A stretch of DNA of 64,000 nt from Streptoverticillium olivoreticuli subsp. olivoreticuli (GCF_003391135.1 NZ_CP031455.1:8521501-8585500); one strand, 5' to 3'; counted from the stretch's first letter, positions 25,100-33,104 are shown. Numbers and translations are program-made. The notes: generated from the letters alone by a model not told the origin.

Positions 25100-26159
25100 G
25101 GCGCACCTTGCTCTTCGGCCCTACGTGGATCTTCTTCACACCGAGCAGCCCGAGGAGGGGCACCTCGGCCGTACGCTGCCCAGGCGCGACGACGAGGCCG
25201 GTCCGGCGCACGTGGTCCAGGAGCAGTTCGGCGAGCGGCATGACCATGTGCCGCCCCCAGCAGCGTTCGGACACATGGCCGAAGGGCATGTACCCGGGGG
25301 TGTTGTCGGGGTCGAGGGTGTCCCAGCGCCCGGGCCGGAACTCGTTCGGCGCGTCCCACAGTGCGGGGTCGCGGTGGGTGAGCAGCGGCAGCATCAGCAC
25401 GTCGTCGCCGGGCCCGATCCGGCTGTCGAGGGCCGGGTACTCGGGCGAGCGATTGCGCAGCAGATTCCACGACGGGGGCAGCAGTCGCAGGGACTCGTGG
25501 AGGATGTTGCGGTTCGGGACGCCTTCGTCGAAGGGGGAGCCGAGCCACAGGGCGTTCGCGACGAGGGCGGAGATGGTGAAGCACACCGGCGCCGCCAGAC
25601 GGCGGTACATGCCCATCGCGTACCGGCGGTCGTGGTAGCCCTTCGCCTCGGCGAAGAGGTTCGCGGTGTGGGTCAGCCGCGGTCCCGGCCCCGGCCGGCG
25701 GGGCAGGGCGGCCCCGACGGTGATGGTCGTCCAGGTCAGCTTCGGATCGATCTCCAGTTTGCGGCTCATGAGGATGCGGAGCCGGTACGGGTCGTCGCGC
25801 AGGATCAGGTCCCGCAGGAACATGTGCCCGGTGAACGGCCACGGCCCCGACAGGTCGGTCCGCTCCGGAATCGGACGCGTGAGGGCTTCGCGGATGTCCT
25901 GGCCGATCGTCCGGATTCCCGCGGACGCCTCGGACTTGGGGATCGACCGCCCGTGCAGGGGCTTGAACGTGGGCCGCTCGGTCTCCGTCGCCTTGCGGGC
26001 GGCGAGGATCCGGTCCGACAGCTCCGCTCCGGAAATACCGATCGTGTCGGGTTCCAGCCGGACCAGGTCCTTGCCGAGATGGTCGTCGAAAAGGGCCTGG
26101 AGACGGGGAGCGAATACGGTGGTACGGCGGGCGGCCGGATGCTGTGTCGAGGATGGCAT
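25086..26159 (-). CDS. Atypical P450, probable atropopeptide crosslinking enzyme
   Basis: 357 residues, short for a P450. The C-terminal half shows a K-helix ExxR (HESLRLLPPSW), LMLPLLTHRDPALWDAP, the FRPGRW segment and a heme loop YMPFGHVSERCWGRHMVMPL, in which the Cys of RCWGRH is the expected ligand. The usual AGxxT of the I-helix is absent (CFTISALVANALWL). It lies 94 bases after the precursor gene that ends in AWYVWY. In tryptorubin-type atropopeptide clusters a single P450 installs all aromatic C-C and C-N crosslinks on such a core. That family is known; assignment of this enzyme to it rests on the precursor and on gene order. Confidence 0.8.
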   Translation of the reverse strand: MPSSTQHPAARRTTVFAPRLQALFDDHLGKDLVRLEPDTIGISGAELSDRILAARKATETERPTFKPLHGRSIPKSEASAGIRTIGQDIREALTRPIPERTDLSGPWPFTGHMFLRDLILRDDPYRLRILMSRKLEIDPKLTWTTITVGAALPRRPGPGPRLTHTANLFAEAKGYHDRRYAMGMYRRLAAPVCFTISALVANALWLGSPFDEGVPNRNILHESLRLLPPSWNLLRNRSPEYPALDSRIGPGDDVLMLPLLTHRDPALWDAPNEFRPGRWDTLDPDNTPGYMPFGHVSERCWGRHMVMPLAELLLDHVRRTGLVVAPGQRTAEVPLLGLLGVKKIHVGPKSKVRHARD

Positions 26160-26186
26160 GAATGCGGGCTCCGGGGAGGATGCGGA

Positions 26187-26233
26187 GGGCCCGCACGGGC
26201 AGGAGACCGATCGGCTCTGCCGCGTGCGGGCCC
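26187..26233 (-). promoter_or_regulatory. Hairpin between precursor and P450, likely attenuator
   Basis: GGGCCCGCACGGGCAG (26187-26202) pairs with CTGCCGCGTGCGGGCCC (26217-26233), about 16 base pairs with one bulge and a 14-base loop. It stands in the 94-base gap between the stop of the precursor and the P450 start. A partial terminator or mRNA stabiliser at this spot would give much more precursor than enzyme, the usual need in RiPP operons. Confidence 0.65.
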
Positions 26234-26253
26234 GGTGCGGAAACCGGCTGGGC

Positions 26254-26370
26254 CTAGTACCAGACGTACCAGGCGCTCTGCTTCAGACTGGGCTCGCTCT
26301 TCTTGAAGAACGGAAAGTCACGGCAGATCGGGTTTCCCGCGTTGCGTACGGCGGAAAGGAACTTCGACAT
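26254..26370 (-). CDS. RiPP precursor peptide with AWYVWY core (atropopeptide type)
   Basis: 38 residues from ATG 26370, preceded by GAGAGGAGGTGTATGGCCG. The leader begins MSKFLSAVRNAGNPICRDF and runs through PFFKKSEPSLKQS; the last six residues are AWYVWY directly before TAG. Tryptorubin A derives from a ribosomal peptide whose C-terminal core is AWYIWY, so this core differs only by Ile to Val at position 4. The expected product is a heavily crosslinked, bridge-above/below isomer-forming hexapeptide cut from the leader. No dedicated protease or transporter is nearby, as in described atropopeptide loci. An in-frame upstream extension to 26439 is unlikely, given the ribosome site. Confidence 0.88.
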   Translation of the reverse strand: MSKFLSAVRNAGNPICRDFPFFKKSEPSLKQSAWYVWY

Positions 26371-26777
26371 CGGCCATACACCTCCTCTCTCATTTTCGAC
26401 ACGCCGATTGGCGTTCCGGGCACGGAACTTGATTGCCACCGGAAAAGGTGGGGAATGGTCATGCCCGGCTGTTGAGGGGAGTGAAGCGGCCTGTGCCGGA
26501 CACTGTCAATGCTCTCCTTTGCGACCTCACGGGATGCGATGTCCGTATATATGGGCACTATTCCTGCGAGGAAGTCGTGCGGCGCCGCCATTCGTCCACC
26601 GGAATGCGATGGTCCGTCAAGGAAACGTATGCCACCGTGCGCCGGAGGCCGGACGTGCGCCCCGGGCGCCCGTCGGCCGCCTCCGGACAACGGTTGACCG
26701 CCCCCCTGAGGCCGCCTACTTTCGGCTTGAGGCCCAATCCACGAGGGCGGGGCCCGCTGTGGTTCTTGGGGGCGCAG
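26371..26777. other. 407-bp divergent intergenic region
   Basis: No convincing gene here. It separates the precursor (minus) from the DUF805 gene (plus), so it should hold both promoters. On the minus strand TTGACA (26509-26504) is a possible -35 element, but no clear -10 is spaced correctly. Base composition dips here, with AT-rich stretches around 26380-26460 and 26545-26560 (ATATATG), lower in GC than the flanking genes. Confidence 0.5.
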
Positions 26778-27134
26778 GTGCACTGGTATGTGGATGTGCT
26801 CAAGAAATACGCGATGTTCAGCGGGCGGGCGCACCGCCAGGAATTCTGGATGTTCACCCTGGTCAGCTTTGTGATCAGTATCGTGCTGGCCGTCGTCGAC
26901 GCCGCGCTCGGCACGAGCCCTGTCCTCGGAGCGCTGTACAGCCTCGCCGTTCTCCTCCCCAGCCTCGCCGTCGGCGTCCGCCGCCTGCACGACACCGACC
27001 GGACGGGCTGGTGGCTGCTCATCGCCCTGATCCCGATCGTGGGCGCGATCGTCCTGCTGGTCTTCTGGGCCAGTGCGGGCAAAATGCACGACAACGCCTA
27101 CGGTCCGAACCCACAGGAGGTGCCGGCCCACTGA
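26778..27134 (+). CDS. DUF805 membrane protein
   Basis: 118 residues. The family opening is clear: YVDVLKKYAMFSGRAHRQEFWMFTL, where FSGRA.R.EFW is the DUF805 signature. Three hydrophobic helices follow (LVSFVISIVLAVVDAAL; VLGALYSLAVLLPSLAVGVRRLHD; WWLLIALIPIVGAIVLLVFW), with RRLHDTDRTGWW between helices 2 and 3. The function is unknown; this is an inner-membrane protein. GTG 26778 is chosen as the start because homology begins there; longer in-frame ORF sequence upstream is not protein-like. Confidence 0.88.
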   Translation: MHWYVDVLKKYAMFSGRAHRQEFWMFTLVSFVISIVLAVVDAALGTSPVLGALYSLAVLLPSLAVGVRRLHDTDRTGWWLLIALIPIVGAIVLLVFWASAGKMHDNAYGPNPQEVPAH

Positions 27135-27286
27135 CCTCGCGCACGTTGTGGCGGGCGTCGACACGGTCGTGACCGTGGCCTTCGGCTCGGGTGTCCGAGC
27201 GGGACTAGCATGGTCGACGTTCAATGGCTGTCGTCCCGTGGTCCGCTGCGCGGGGAGGCCGGCGGCCCGATCGTGGGGAGGCGCCC

Positions 27287-28159
27287 GTGAGCACGGAACA
27301 AGAGTGGGACATCGTATCGGGGATCGGCATCACGGCCCTGGCGGTGGCGGTCGGCAGAGCCGTCGAGACCGTGCGGCCCGACGCCCTGGCGAGGGACCCG
27401 TACGCTGCCCGTTTCCTCGAGGAGGCCCGGCCTCCGGCGCCGCTGCCGACCACCGTGGCCGAGGCGTTGGCCATGGAGGGGCAGCCGGACTGGTCGGCCA
27501 TAGCCGGCTACCTGGCCGTGCGCACCCGTGCCTTCGACGACTTCTTCCAGCGGGCCGTCGACGCCGGCGTCACGCAGATCGTGCTGCTGGCGTCGGGTCT
27601 CGACACCCGGCCGTTCCGGCTGCCCTGGCCGGAGAACACCGTCGCTTACGAGATCGACCAGCCGCAGGTACTGGACTTCAAAATGCGCGTCCTGCGGAAG
27701 TACGGCGCCACCACCGCGTGCGACCACCGGCCGGTGCCCGTGGATCTGCGGCACGACTGGGCGGCGGCACTGGAGAAGGCGGGCTTCGACCGTTCGCGCC
27801 CGACCGCCTGGCTCGCGGAGGGCCTCCTGCCCTACCTCCCGCCCAAGGCCGAGGACGACCTGTTCCACGAGATCCACCGGCTCTCCGCCCCCGGCAGCCG
27901 GCTGGCGGTGGAGTACATCGGCGACGTGCAGGAGGTCCTGGATTCCTACGCGGCCGGGCACCACGCCCAGCCCCCGGACGCCGACATCAGCAGTGTGCTC
28001 CACACCGACCGGCGGCCCGCGCCGGGAGCGCGCCTGTCCGCCCTGGGCTGGGAGACACGGGGCGTGCCGGCCGTGGAGGCCGCCGAGGGCTACGGACGCC
28101 CGCTGGACCCCGCTTCCTCCATGACCGGTGCCGCGTACGCCTTCGCTCGCCGGCCGTGA
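27287..28159 (+). CDS. SAM-dependent methyltransferase, LCMT/PPM2-like
   Basis: 290 residues from GTG 27287, preceded by GGGGAGGCGCCC. It has the actinobacterial leucine-carboxyl-methyltransferase-like layout: ITALAVAVGRAVETVRPDALARDPYAARFL at the N-terminus, VRTRAFDDFF, motif I IVLLASGLDTRPFRL, and an acidic EIDQP after motif I. WLAEGLLPYLPPKAEDDL is another family hallmark. The substrate is unknown; relatives include enzymes of polyketide and mycobacterial lipid tailoring. It is closed by a strong hairpin and appears to be a single transcript. Confidence 0.88.
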   Translation: MSTEQEWDIVSGIGITALAVAVGRAVETVRPDALARDPYAARFLEEARPPAPLPTTVAEALAMEGQPDWSAIAGYLAVRTRAFDDFFQRAVDAGVTQIVLLASGLDTRPFRLPWPENTVAYEIDQPQVLDFKMRVLRKYGATTACDHRPVPVDLRHDWAAALEKAGFDRSRPTAWLAEGLLPYLPPKAEDDLFHEIHRLSAPGSRLAVEYIGDVQEVLDSYAAGHHAQPPDADISSVLHTDRRPAPGARLSALGWETRGVPAVEAAEGYGRPLDPASSMTGAAYAFARRP

Positions 28160-28169
28160 TTCCGAGGAA

Positions 28170-28216
28170 CGCCCGCCGGGCTGCCACCGCGTGATGCGGT
28201 GTCAGCCCGGCGGGCG
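28170..28216. terminator. Strong bidirectional hairpin
   Basis: CGCCCGCCGGGCTG (28170-28183) pairs perfectly with CAGCCCGGCGGGCG (28203-28216), and inner CACCGC/GCGGTG can extend the stem. It lies between the convergent methyltransferase and serine hydrolase genes. Confidence 0.8.
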
Positions 28217-28230
28217 TGACCTGCAGTCCG

Positions 28231-29484
28231 TCAGATGCGCGAGTCCTCAACGGCGGGGACCCAGCGGCCGCCGCTCCCGTTGCCGGTGAGCGAGTTGCGC
28301 GGAGCGGGGGAGGCGGGTGTCTTGCCGCAGAACGCGGGCTCCAGCGTATTCGTCAACCCCTGCGTGATGGAACCGTTGTTGGACGCGTTGGCGAAGACGA
28401 TGACCGTGCGCTTGCCGTCCGGGCTGGAGAACGACTGCGTCTGGTAGCCCTGGACGATCCCGCCGTGGCCGAGCACCTTGCCGCAGGACAGGGCGATCTC
28501 CCGCACGCCCAGCCCGTAGCCGACCTTCGCCGTGCTCGTGGGGAGCACGCTCGTCATCTGCCGCAGCGACTCGTCGGAGACCAGCCCGCCGCGGCTCCCG
28601 GCCATCAGCGCGGTCAGGAAGTGGTCGAGGTCGTGGGCGGAGGAGACGACGCCCCCCGCGCTCCAGATCCAGGACGCGGTCTGCTCGGTCGAGTTCAGCA
28701 GCGGCTTGCTGCGGTCGTCATTGGTCAGATAGCCGGTCACATGCTGGCCGGCGATGCCCTTCTCGGGCACGGTGAAAGAGGTCTGACGCAGCTTCAGCGG
28801 CTCGAATATCTGCTCGCGCAGCAGGTCGGCGTACGGGCGTCCGGTGAGGCGCTCGGCGGCCAGACCCATCAGCACGTAATCGGTGTTCGAGTACGAGTAC
28901 GCGGCCCCCGGGGTGTACTGCAGGCCGTGCTTCACCGACATGGCCACGAGATCCTTGGGCTCGTAGACATTGTTGCGGATGCGCTTCTCGAAGGCGGCGG
29001 TGGTCTCCTCACCGCTCTGCTCGAGGAGGTCGTTGGTGTAGTCGTACACCCCGGCGCGGTGCTCCATCACCTGACGCCCGGTCATCTGCCAGCTCTCCGG
29101 GAGCGTCCCCTGCGGCAGGTAGTCGCGCAGGGGCTTGTCCAGGTCGATGCGGCCCTGCTCGACGAGGCGCATCACGAGGACCGAGGTGAACATCTTGGTG
29201 TTGCTGCCCACCCGGAACCGCCAGTCGGCGTTCATGGGCGTGCCGTCGAGGTCGGCCTTGCCGACGGCCAACGACCGGTCCAGCTCGGGGTTGCCGTGAT
29301 CCCGGATCACCGCGAACGCGCCCGGAGCCCCCGAGTCCACGACGCGCTGCAGCGCGGCCCGCACCCCGGATATGTCGGGCGTGCCCGGGGCCTGCTCGGC
29401 GGACGCGCCCGCCGCGCTCCCGGCCACCAGCACCACGGTGGTCGCGAGCGTGGCCACCGAACGCGCGAGCCTGATTCCTGCCAT
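28231..29484 (-). CDS. Exported serine hydrolase, beta-lactamase/DD-peptidase family
   Basis: 417 residues. A Sec signal (ARSVATLATTVVLVAGSAAGASA) precedes a class C beta-lactamase-like domain: RVGSNTKMFTSVLVM has the SxxK nucleophile motif (Ser-Asn-Thr-Lys), YSYSNTDYVLMG the YxN motif, and VLGHGGIVQGY the HGG that replaces KTG. The family covers D-alanyl-D-alanine carboxypeptidases and esterases of the cell wall. Length is normal. The start ATG 29484 follows CTTATGGC-type sequence with AGAGGTATCTCTCT upstream. It is a single-gene unit. Confidence 0.92.
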   Translation of the reverse strand: MAGIRLARSVATLATTVVLVAGSAAGASAEQAPGTPDISGVRAALQRVVDSGAPGAFAVIRDHGNPELDRSLAVGKADLDGTPMNADWRFRVGSNTKMFTSVLVMRLVEQGRIDLDKPLRDYLPQGTLPESWQMTGRQVMEHRAGVYDYTNDLLEQSGEETTAAFEKRIRNNVYEPKDLVAMSVKHGLQYTPGAAYSYSNTDYVLMGLAAERLTGRPYADLLREQIFEPLKLRQTSFTVPEKGIAGQHVTGYLTNDDRSKPLLNSTEQTASWIWSAGGVVSSAHDLDHFLTALMAGSRGGLVSDESLRQMTSVLPTSTAKVGYGLGVREIALSCGKVLGHGGIVQGYQTQSFSSPDGKRTVIVFANASNNGSITQGLTNTLEPAFCGKTPASPAPRNSLTGNGSGGRWVPAVEDSRI

Positions 29485-29613
29485 AAGAGAGATACCTCTG
29501 TTCCCCGGCGACTTGTGCGCAGCGCCGGTTGCGTAGCGTGCGTGCGACCAAGATCGTATAGGGGTGCCGGAGGCTCTTCTCCCGGCGGTCCCGCCGCCCT
29601 GCGGGACGGCCAG

Positions 29614-29778
29614 ATGACCGCACTCCAGCAGTGCGCACAGCGGCAGGAGACCAGCGTGCACGACATCGTGCTGCGGGCGGTCGACGAGTATCTGGACGCG
29701 GCCCACCAGGCGTCGGTGCACCGGACGGCGCAGGAGCAGGCGGCCAAGTGGCGGCAACTCATGGACCGGCTCAAGTGA
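29614..29778 (+). CDS. Possible antitoxin-like protein, 54 aa
   Basis: MTALQQCAQRQETSVHDIVLRAVDEYLDAAHQASV resembles the ribbon-helix-helix type, in which a short strand is followed by two helices, here SVHDIVLRAVDEYL. The N-terminal strand residues may be missing or may lie before ATG 29614; a GTG at 29542 is in frame and would add 24 residues. The next ORF overlaps it in the TGATG manner, and its start looks like a Doc/Fic toxin, which supports an antitoxin role. The evidence is short and the call modest. Confidence 0.4.
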   Translation: MTALQQCAQRQETSVHDIVLRAVDEYLDAAHQASVHRTAQEQAAKWRQLMDRLK

Positions 29779-29960
29779 TGACCTGTCTGACGCCCCGGGA
29801 CGCCCTGACCATCGCCGGGTACGCCTGCGCCGACGACACCCCCGGCGTCCTCCGCGACACGGGACAACTGGAGTCCGCTGCCGGGTGCTTGTGGCGCCCG
29901 CAGCCAAGGTCACCGACCGGGAGGCGTCCTTGCGCCGGGTCGAGGGGCCATGGAGTCTGA
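29778..29960 (+). pseudogene. Possible Doc/Fic toxin N-terminal remnant
   Basis: The ORF starts at the ATG overlapping the antitoxin-like stop and reads MTCLTPRDALTIAGYACADD, then VLRDTGQLESAAG. Doc-family toxins start in just this way (MTYLTLxELLxIA...VRDxGLLESAxARP). After LESAA the match ends apart from a lone RPQP, and the catalytic HxFxxGNKR motif is absent, so only the first third survives. If correct, the locus is a decayed toxin-antitoxin operon. No gene is seen between here and the CoA-transferase at 30036. Confidence 0.4.
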
Positions 29961-30035
29961 CGGGACGGGGCCATCGCACGAACCGTCGCCCGGTAGGCGC
30001 GTGGCCCGGCGTGAATGTCATGAAGGAGGTTTTCC

Positions 30036-31199
30036 GTGCCGCGTGCGTTCTCCGGTGTTCGTGTCCTTGACCTGACGCATGTCCTGGCCGGGCCTTTCGC
30101 CGCCTACCAGCTGGCGGTTCTCGGCGCGGACGTGATCAAGATCGAGCCGCCGGACCGGCCCGACTTCGTACGGGGCCGGGGGCCGGACCCGGGGCTCAAC
30201 AAGCAGCTGCGCGGGGTCAACTACCAGGTTCAGGGAGGGAACAAGCGGGCGATGACGCTCGACCTCAAGACCGCCGGAGGCCGCGAGGTCTTCAGGTCCC
30301 TGGCCGGTACGGCGGATGTGGTCATCGAGAACTACCGCGCCGGCGCGCTGGCCCGGCTCGGCGTGGGGTACGAGGAACTGTCGGCGGTCAATCCCGGGCT
30401 CGTGTACTGCTCGATGACGGGCTACGGGCAAAGAGGCCCCCGGGCCGAGGTGAACGCCTACGACAACGTGGTCCAAGCAGCCTCCGGAGTCATCTCGCAA
30501 TGCGACGGCCACAAGCCCAACCTGGCCTTCATCGACTACGGCAGCGGATACAACGCCGCCTTCGCGATAGCAGCCGCCCTCTACGCCCGCTCCCGCGACG
30601 GCCGGGGGCAACACATCGACTGCGCCATGTTCGACACGGCCTTGATGCTGATGGCTCCGGCGGTGTCCGCGCAGCTCCATCCCGGCGAACGGGAGGAGCC
30701 CGTCCAGGAGAGCGGACTCGGCGCGTACGAGACGTCTGACGGTGTGTTCGTCCTGGGAACACCGACACCGGACCAGAACCGACGCCTATGGGCAGCGCTC
30801 GCCGCTGACGGGCACCCGCATCCTCAGTTCGAGGCACTGGGCTCCATGGACGAACTCCTGGAGCACAGCGGGGCGATGAGGGAAGCGCTGCGCGAGGTCT
30901 TCCGCACGCGCAGCGCGGCCCGGTGGGAGGAATGGATCCACCGCCATGGACTTCCCGGCGAACGGGTCCGCACCCTCGCGGAGGCGGTCGACGAGGAGCA
31001 GCTGAAGCACAGGACGTTCCTCCAGCCGGCGCGGGACGGCGACCCGGCGGTGCCGGTCGCGGCCTTCGGCTTCGCTCACGACGGACCGAGCCGGGACCGG
31101 CCCGCTCCCGGGTTCGGTGAGCACACCGTCGAGATCCTGGAGGAAATGGGCCTCTCCACAGAGGACATCGACCGTTTGCGGGCCGAGGGCGTCATATGA
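30036..31199 (+). CDS. CaiB/BaiF-family CoA-transferase
   Basis: 387 residues, the normal family size. The start is GTG 30036 with AAGGAGG eight bases before. The N-terminus GVRVLDLTHVLAGPFAAYQLAVLGADVIKIEPPDRPD is the family signature. LGVGYEELSAVNPGLVYCSMTGYGQRGP follows, and the catalytic Asp fits LAFIDYGSGYNAAFAIAAAL. Class III CoA-transferases move CoA between acyl groups with a mixed anhydride at that Asp. Substrates are not predictable here. Together with the acyl-CoA oxidase and KAS III genes nearby, it may feed an acyl-derived pathway (inference). Confidence 0.92.
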   Translation: MPRAFSGVRVLDLTHVLAGPFAAYQLAVLGADVIKIEPPDRPDFVRGRGPDPGLNKQLRGVNYQVQGGNKRAMTLDLKTAGGREVFRSLAGTADVVIENYRAGALARLGVGYEELSAVNPGLVYCSMTGYGQRGPRAEVNAYDNVVQAASGVISQCDGHKPNLAFIDYGSGYNAAFAIAAALYARSRDGRGQHIDCAMFDTALMLMAPAVSAQLHPGEREEPVQESGLGAYETSDGVFVLGTPTPDQNRRLWAALAADGHPHPQFEALGSMDELLEHSGAMREALREVFRTRSAARWEEWIHRHGLPGERVRTLAEAVDEEQLKHRTFLQPARDGDPAVPVAAFGFAHDGPSRDRPAPGFGEHTVEILEEMGLSTEDIDRLRAEGVI

Positions 31200-31233
31200 A
31201 TCGACCTCTGCCCCACCGCCCCGCCCAGCGGCG

Positions 31234-32211
31234 TCAGAGCCACCCGAGCCGAGCGGCCTTGAGGCCGGCCTCGAAGCGGCTGCGGGCACCCAGGCGCTCC
31301 ATGATCGAGGCCATCATCCGGCGGGCCGTGCGCGGTGAGACGTGGAGCTGGCCGGCGGCGGACTCGTCAGTGTGGCCCTGTGCCATGAAGGAGAGAAGGG
31401 CGCGCTCCGGTTCGGCCAAGGGCTCGCCCAGGAGCTGCCGCCCGGCGTCCAGCGGGGTGGACAGTGACCAGGTCTGCTCGAACAGGGCGACCAGCAGGGC
31501 CACCAGGCCCGGATCGGACAGGCACAGCGCTCCCTTGCGGGTGTCGGTCGCGTCGATGGGCACCAGGGCGACGGCGCGATCGGCCAGGATCATCCGCGGC
31601 GGGAGGCCGGCCGTGGTGCGGAACTCGCCACCCCGGTCGCTCAGTCGGCGCGCGTACTCCCGGGTCGCGGCGTCCTCGCGCATCCTGTGCGGCCCGATCG
31701 TGCGGATGGTGACGCCGCGCTCCAGGGCGCGGGCGTCGTTGCGCCGGGCGGCGTCGAGGGCGGCCGCCGACTGGGGGCCGTCGGGCATGAACGTCAGGGC
31801 TTCGCGGACGGTGTCGCGGGCCAGTTCCTGGAGCCGGCGCTGGACCGCGTCCATGCCCTCCAGGCGCTCGACGCCCCCGCCCTCGGAGGGCCGGGGCCCG
31901 GTCCCCGCGAGCATGCGGATGAACGAGCCGTGGCTGTCGGCGATCTGACGCTGACGCTCTATCAGCTCGTCGTGCTGACGGGCCAGCAACTGCTGGAATC
32001 CCATGGCCGGTTCCACCGCGAAGAAGCGGCCGGGCGCCTCGAAGGACTCCTGGATCAGCCGCAGCTCGAACAGTTTGTCCAGGCAGGCGCGTACCCGGTC
32101 GGGGCAGGTCGCCAGGCGGGCGGCGATCTCGTCGACCCCCCGCCCGGGAGACTCCAGCATCTCCCGGTAGACCTCCTCGTCCGCCGCCTCCAGGCCGAGT
32201 GTCGTGAACAT
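31234..32211 (-). CDS. TrmB/LuxR-type transcriptional regulator (copy 1)
   Basis: 325 residues. The N-terminal winged-helix resembles TrmB (LGLEAADEEVYREMLESPGRGVDEIAARL and LDKLFELRLIQES). A middle PLD-like sensor part (ALERGVTIRTIGPHRM) follows, and the C-terminus has a LuxR HTH: ERALLSFMAQGHTDESAAGQLHVSPRTARRMMASIMERLG. The same architecture occurs in the regulator at 52291. The start ATG follows AAAGGGGAAAGT; an upstream ATG at 32358 has no such site. It is divergent from the small peptide gene at 32518, a probable target. In Streptomyces such regulators are often found in biosynthetic clusters. Confidence 0.88.
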   Translation of the reverse strand: MFTTLGLEAADEEVYREMLESPGRGVDEIAARLATCPDRVRACLDKLFELRLIQESFEAPGRFFAVEPAMGFQQLLARQHDELIERQRQIADSHGSFIRMLAGTGPRPSEGGGVERLEGMDAVQRRLQELARDTVREALTFMPDGPQSAAALDAARRNDARALERGVTIRTIGPHRMREDAATREYARRLSDRGGEFRTTAGLPPRMILADRAVALVPIDATDTRKGALCLSDPGLVALLVALFEQTWSLSTPLDAGRQLLGEPLAEPERALLSFMAQGHTDESAAGQLHVSPRTARRMMASIMERLGARSRFEAGLKAARLGWL

Positions 32212-32517
32212 ACTTTCCCCTTTCGAGGTGGCCAGTTCCTCGTGCGGGACAGTCTGCGGGGTCGCGGTCAACATCGGGTCAACGTGCGTCGATCCATGGC
32301 AGGCAGGGGCCGACGGGCAAACGGCGGGAGTGGTTCCGTGACCTCGGTGTCCTGTCACAAAGCGGCCTGGACGCTTCCGCCCCCGATGGAGCCGTTCCTT
32401 CCGGCAGTGCCGCTCAGCAAGATGGTGATCACCGGGACGGCACGGAAGAACAGGAACGGACCGTGGCCGCGAGCGGGCCCGGCCGGCGAACCGAGACCGA
32501 TCAGAGAAGGCGTTCCC
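32212..32517. other. 306-bp divergent region with long imperfect hairpin
   Basis: No gene seen. CCGTTCC (32392-32398) and GGAACGG (32453-32459) can pair, with inner segments TTCCGG.AGTGCCG and CGGCACGGAA adding to the stem. The structure would lie in the leader of the 63-residue peptide transcript. It could be an operator or an RNA control element. Confidence 0.4.
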
Positions 32518-32709
32518 ATGGCTGTGCCCACCCGCATCCCCCGTACCGCCCTCTCGGTCCCGCCCGCCCCGGCGGGTGCCACCGGCCCCCGGCCCCTCGG
32601 TGCCCCCGCCGACGACCGTGCACGGACCGCCCCCGTGCCGGATCTCCCGCCCACCGCCGGCGACACCCTGGTCGCCCGCGCGGCTCCGGCCGGCTTCATC
32701 TGGGACTGA
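32518..32709 (+). CDS. Small peptide, 63 aa, unknown
   Basis: It starts at ATG 32518 after GAGAAGGCGTTCCC. The sequence is rich in Pro, Ala, Arg and Thr for most of its length (MAVPTRIPRTALSVPPAPAG), then ends in an aromatic, different-looking tail: LVARAAPAGFIWD. There is no signal peptide, Cys or membrane segment. A low-complexity leader followed by a distinct C-terminal hexapeptide is what one would expect of a precursor or signalling peptide, but no modifying enzyme of a known RiPP class is adjacent. It lies opposite a TrmB/LuxR-type regulator and 11 bases before the next small gene. Confidence 0.5.
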   Translation: MAVPTRIPRTALSVPPAPAGATGPRPLGAPADDRARTAPVPDLPPTAGDTLVARAAPAGFIWD

Positions 32710-32720
32710 CGTGCCACGCG

Positions 32721-33071
32721 ATGCAACTGACCGTCATCACCCTGACCGCCGCCGAGGACCGAGCCCGCCAGGTCCTTGACGGAGCACAGGTCGCCGCCGC
32801 GATGTGGGCCGCGGCCGACGCCGAGGACCGCCTCGAACACATCAGCACCAGATCGCTCCCCGGCCACTTCCGCCTGGGGATCTTCACCGCGGCGCTGCCG
32901 GAACACGCCGCCATGGCCGCCGCACTCGGCATCTGCCACCGCGCGCTGGCCACGTCCCCGCTGCTGCACGGCTGGAGCGTCGCCGCCGTCAGCGGCGGTC
33001 CGCGCCCACCGGACCGGACACCGGCCGAGCCCCGGGCGACCCCACCCCCTTCGACACCCGAAGGCCCCTGA
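32721..33071 (+). CDS. Hypothetical protein, 116 aa
   Basis: MQLTVITLTAAEDRARQVLDGAQVAAAMWAAADAEDRLEHI, followed by RLGIFTAALPEHAAMAAALGICHRAL, suggests a small alpha/beta fold with an early strand and two Ala-rich helices; the last 30 residues are Pro-rich and probably disordered. I do not recognise the family. It follows the 63-residue peptide gene by 11 bases and must be co-transcribed. Function is open; a chaperone or partner for the peptide is one possibility by position only. Confidence 0.5.
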   Translation: MQLTVITLTAAEDRARQVLDGAQVAAAMWAAADAEDRLEHISTRSLPGHFRLGIFTAALPEHAAMAAALGICHRALATSPLLHGWSVAAVSGGPRPPDRTPAEPRATPPPSTPEGP

Positions 33072-33083
33072 CCGGGGACCGGA

Positions 33084-33104
33084 CGCACTGGTGACCGCAG
33101 TGCG
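33084..33104. terminator. Short hairpin between convergent genes
   Basis: CGCACTG (33084-33090) and CAGTGCG (33098-33104) pair with a 7-base loop, between the ends of the 116-residue gene and the acyl-CoA oxidase gene. Confidence 0.4.

Noticed and set aside
26504..26509. TTGACA as the -35 of the precursor promoter
   Set aside because: No convincing -10 hexamer is found at proper spacing, so it is mentioned only as a possibility.
26433..26777. Longer N-terminus for the DUF805 protein
   Set aside because: The added sequence is not protein-like, and the family begins with YVDVLKKY right after GTG 26778.
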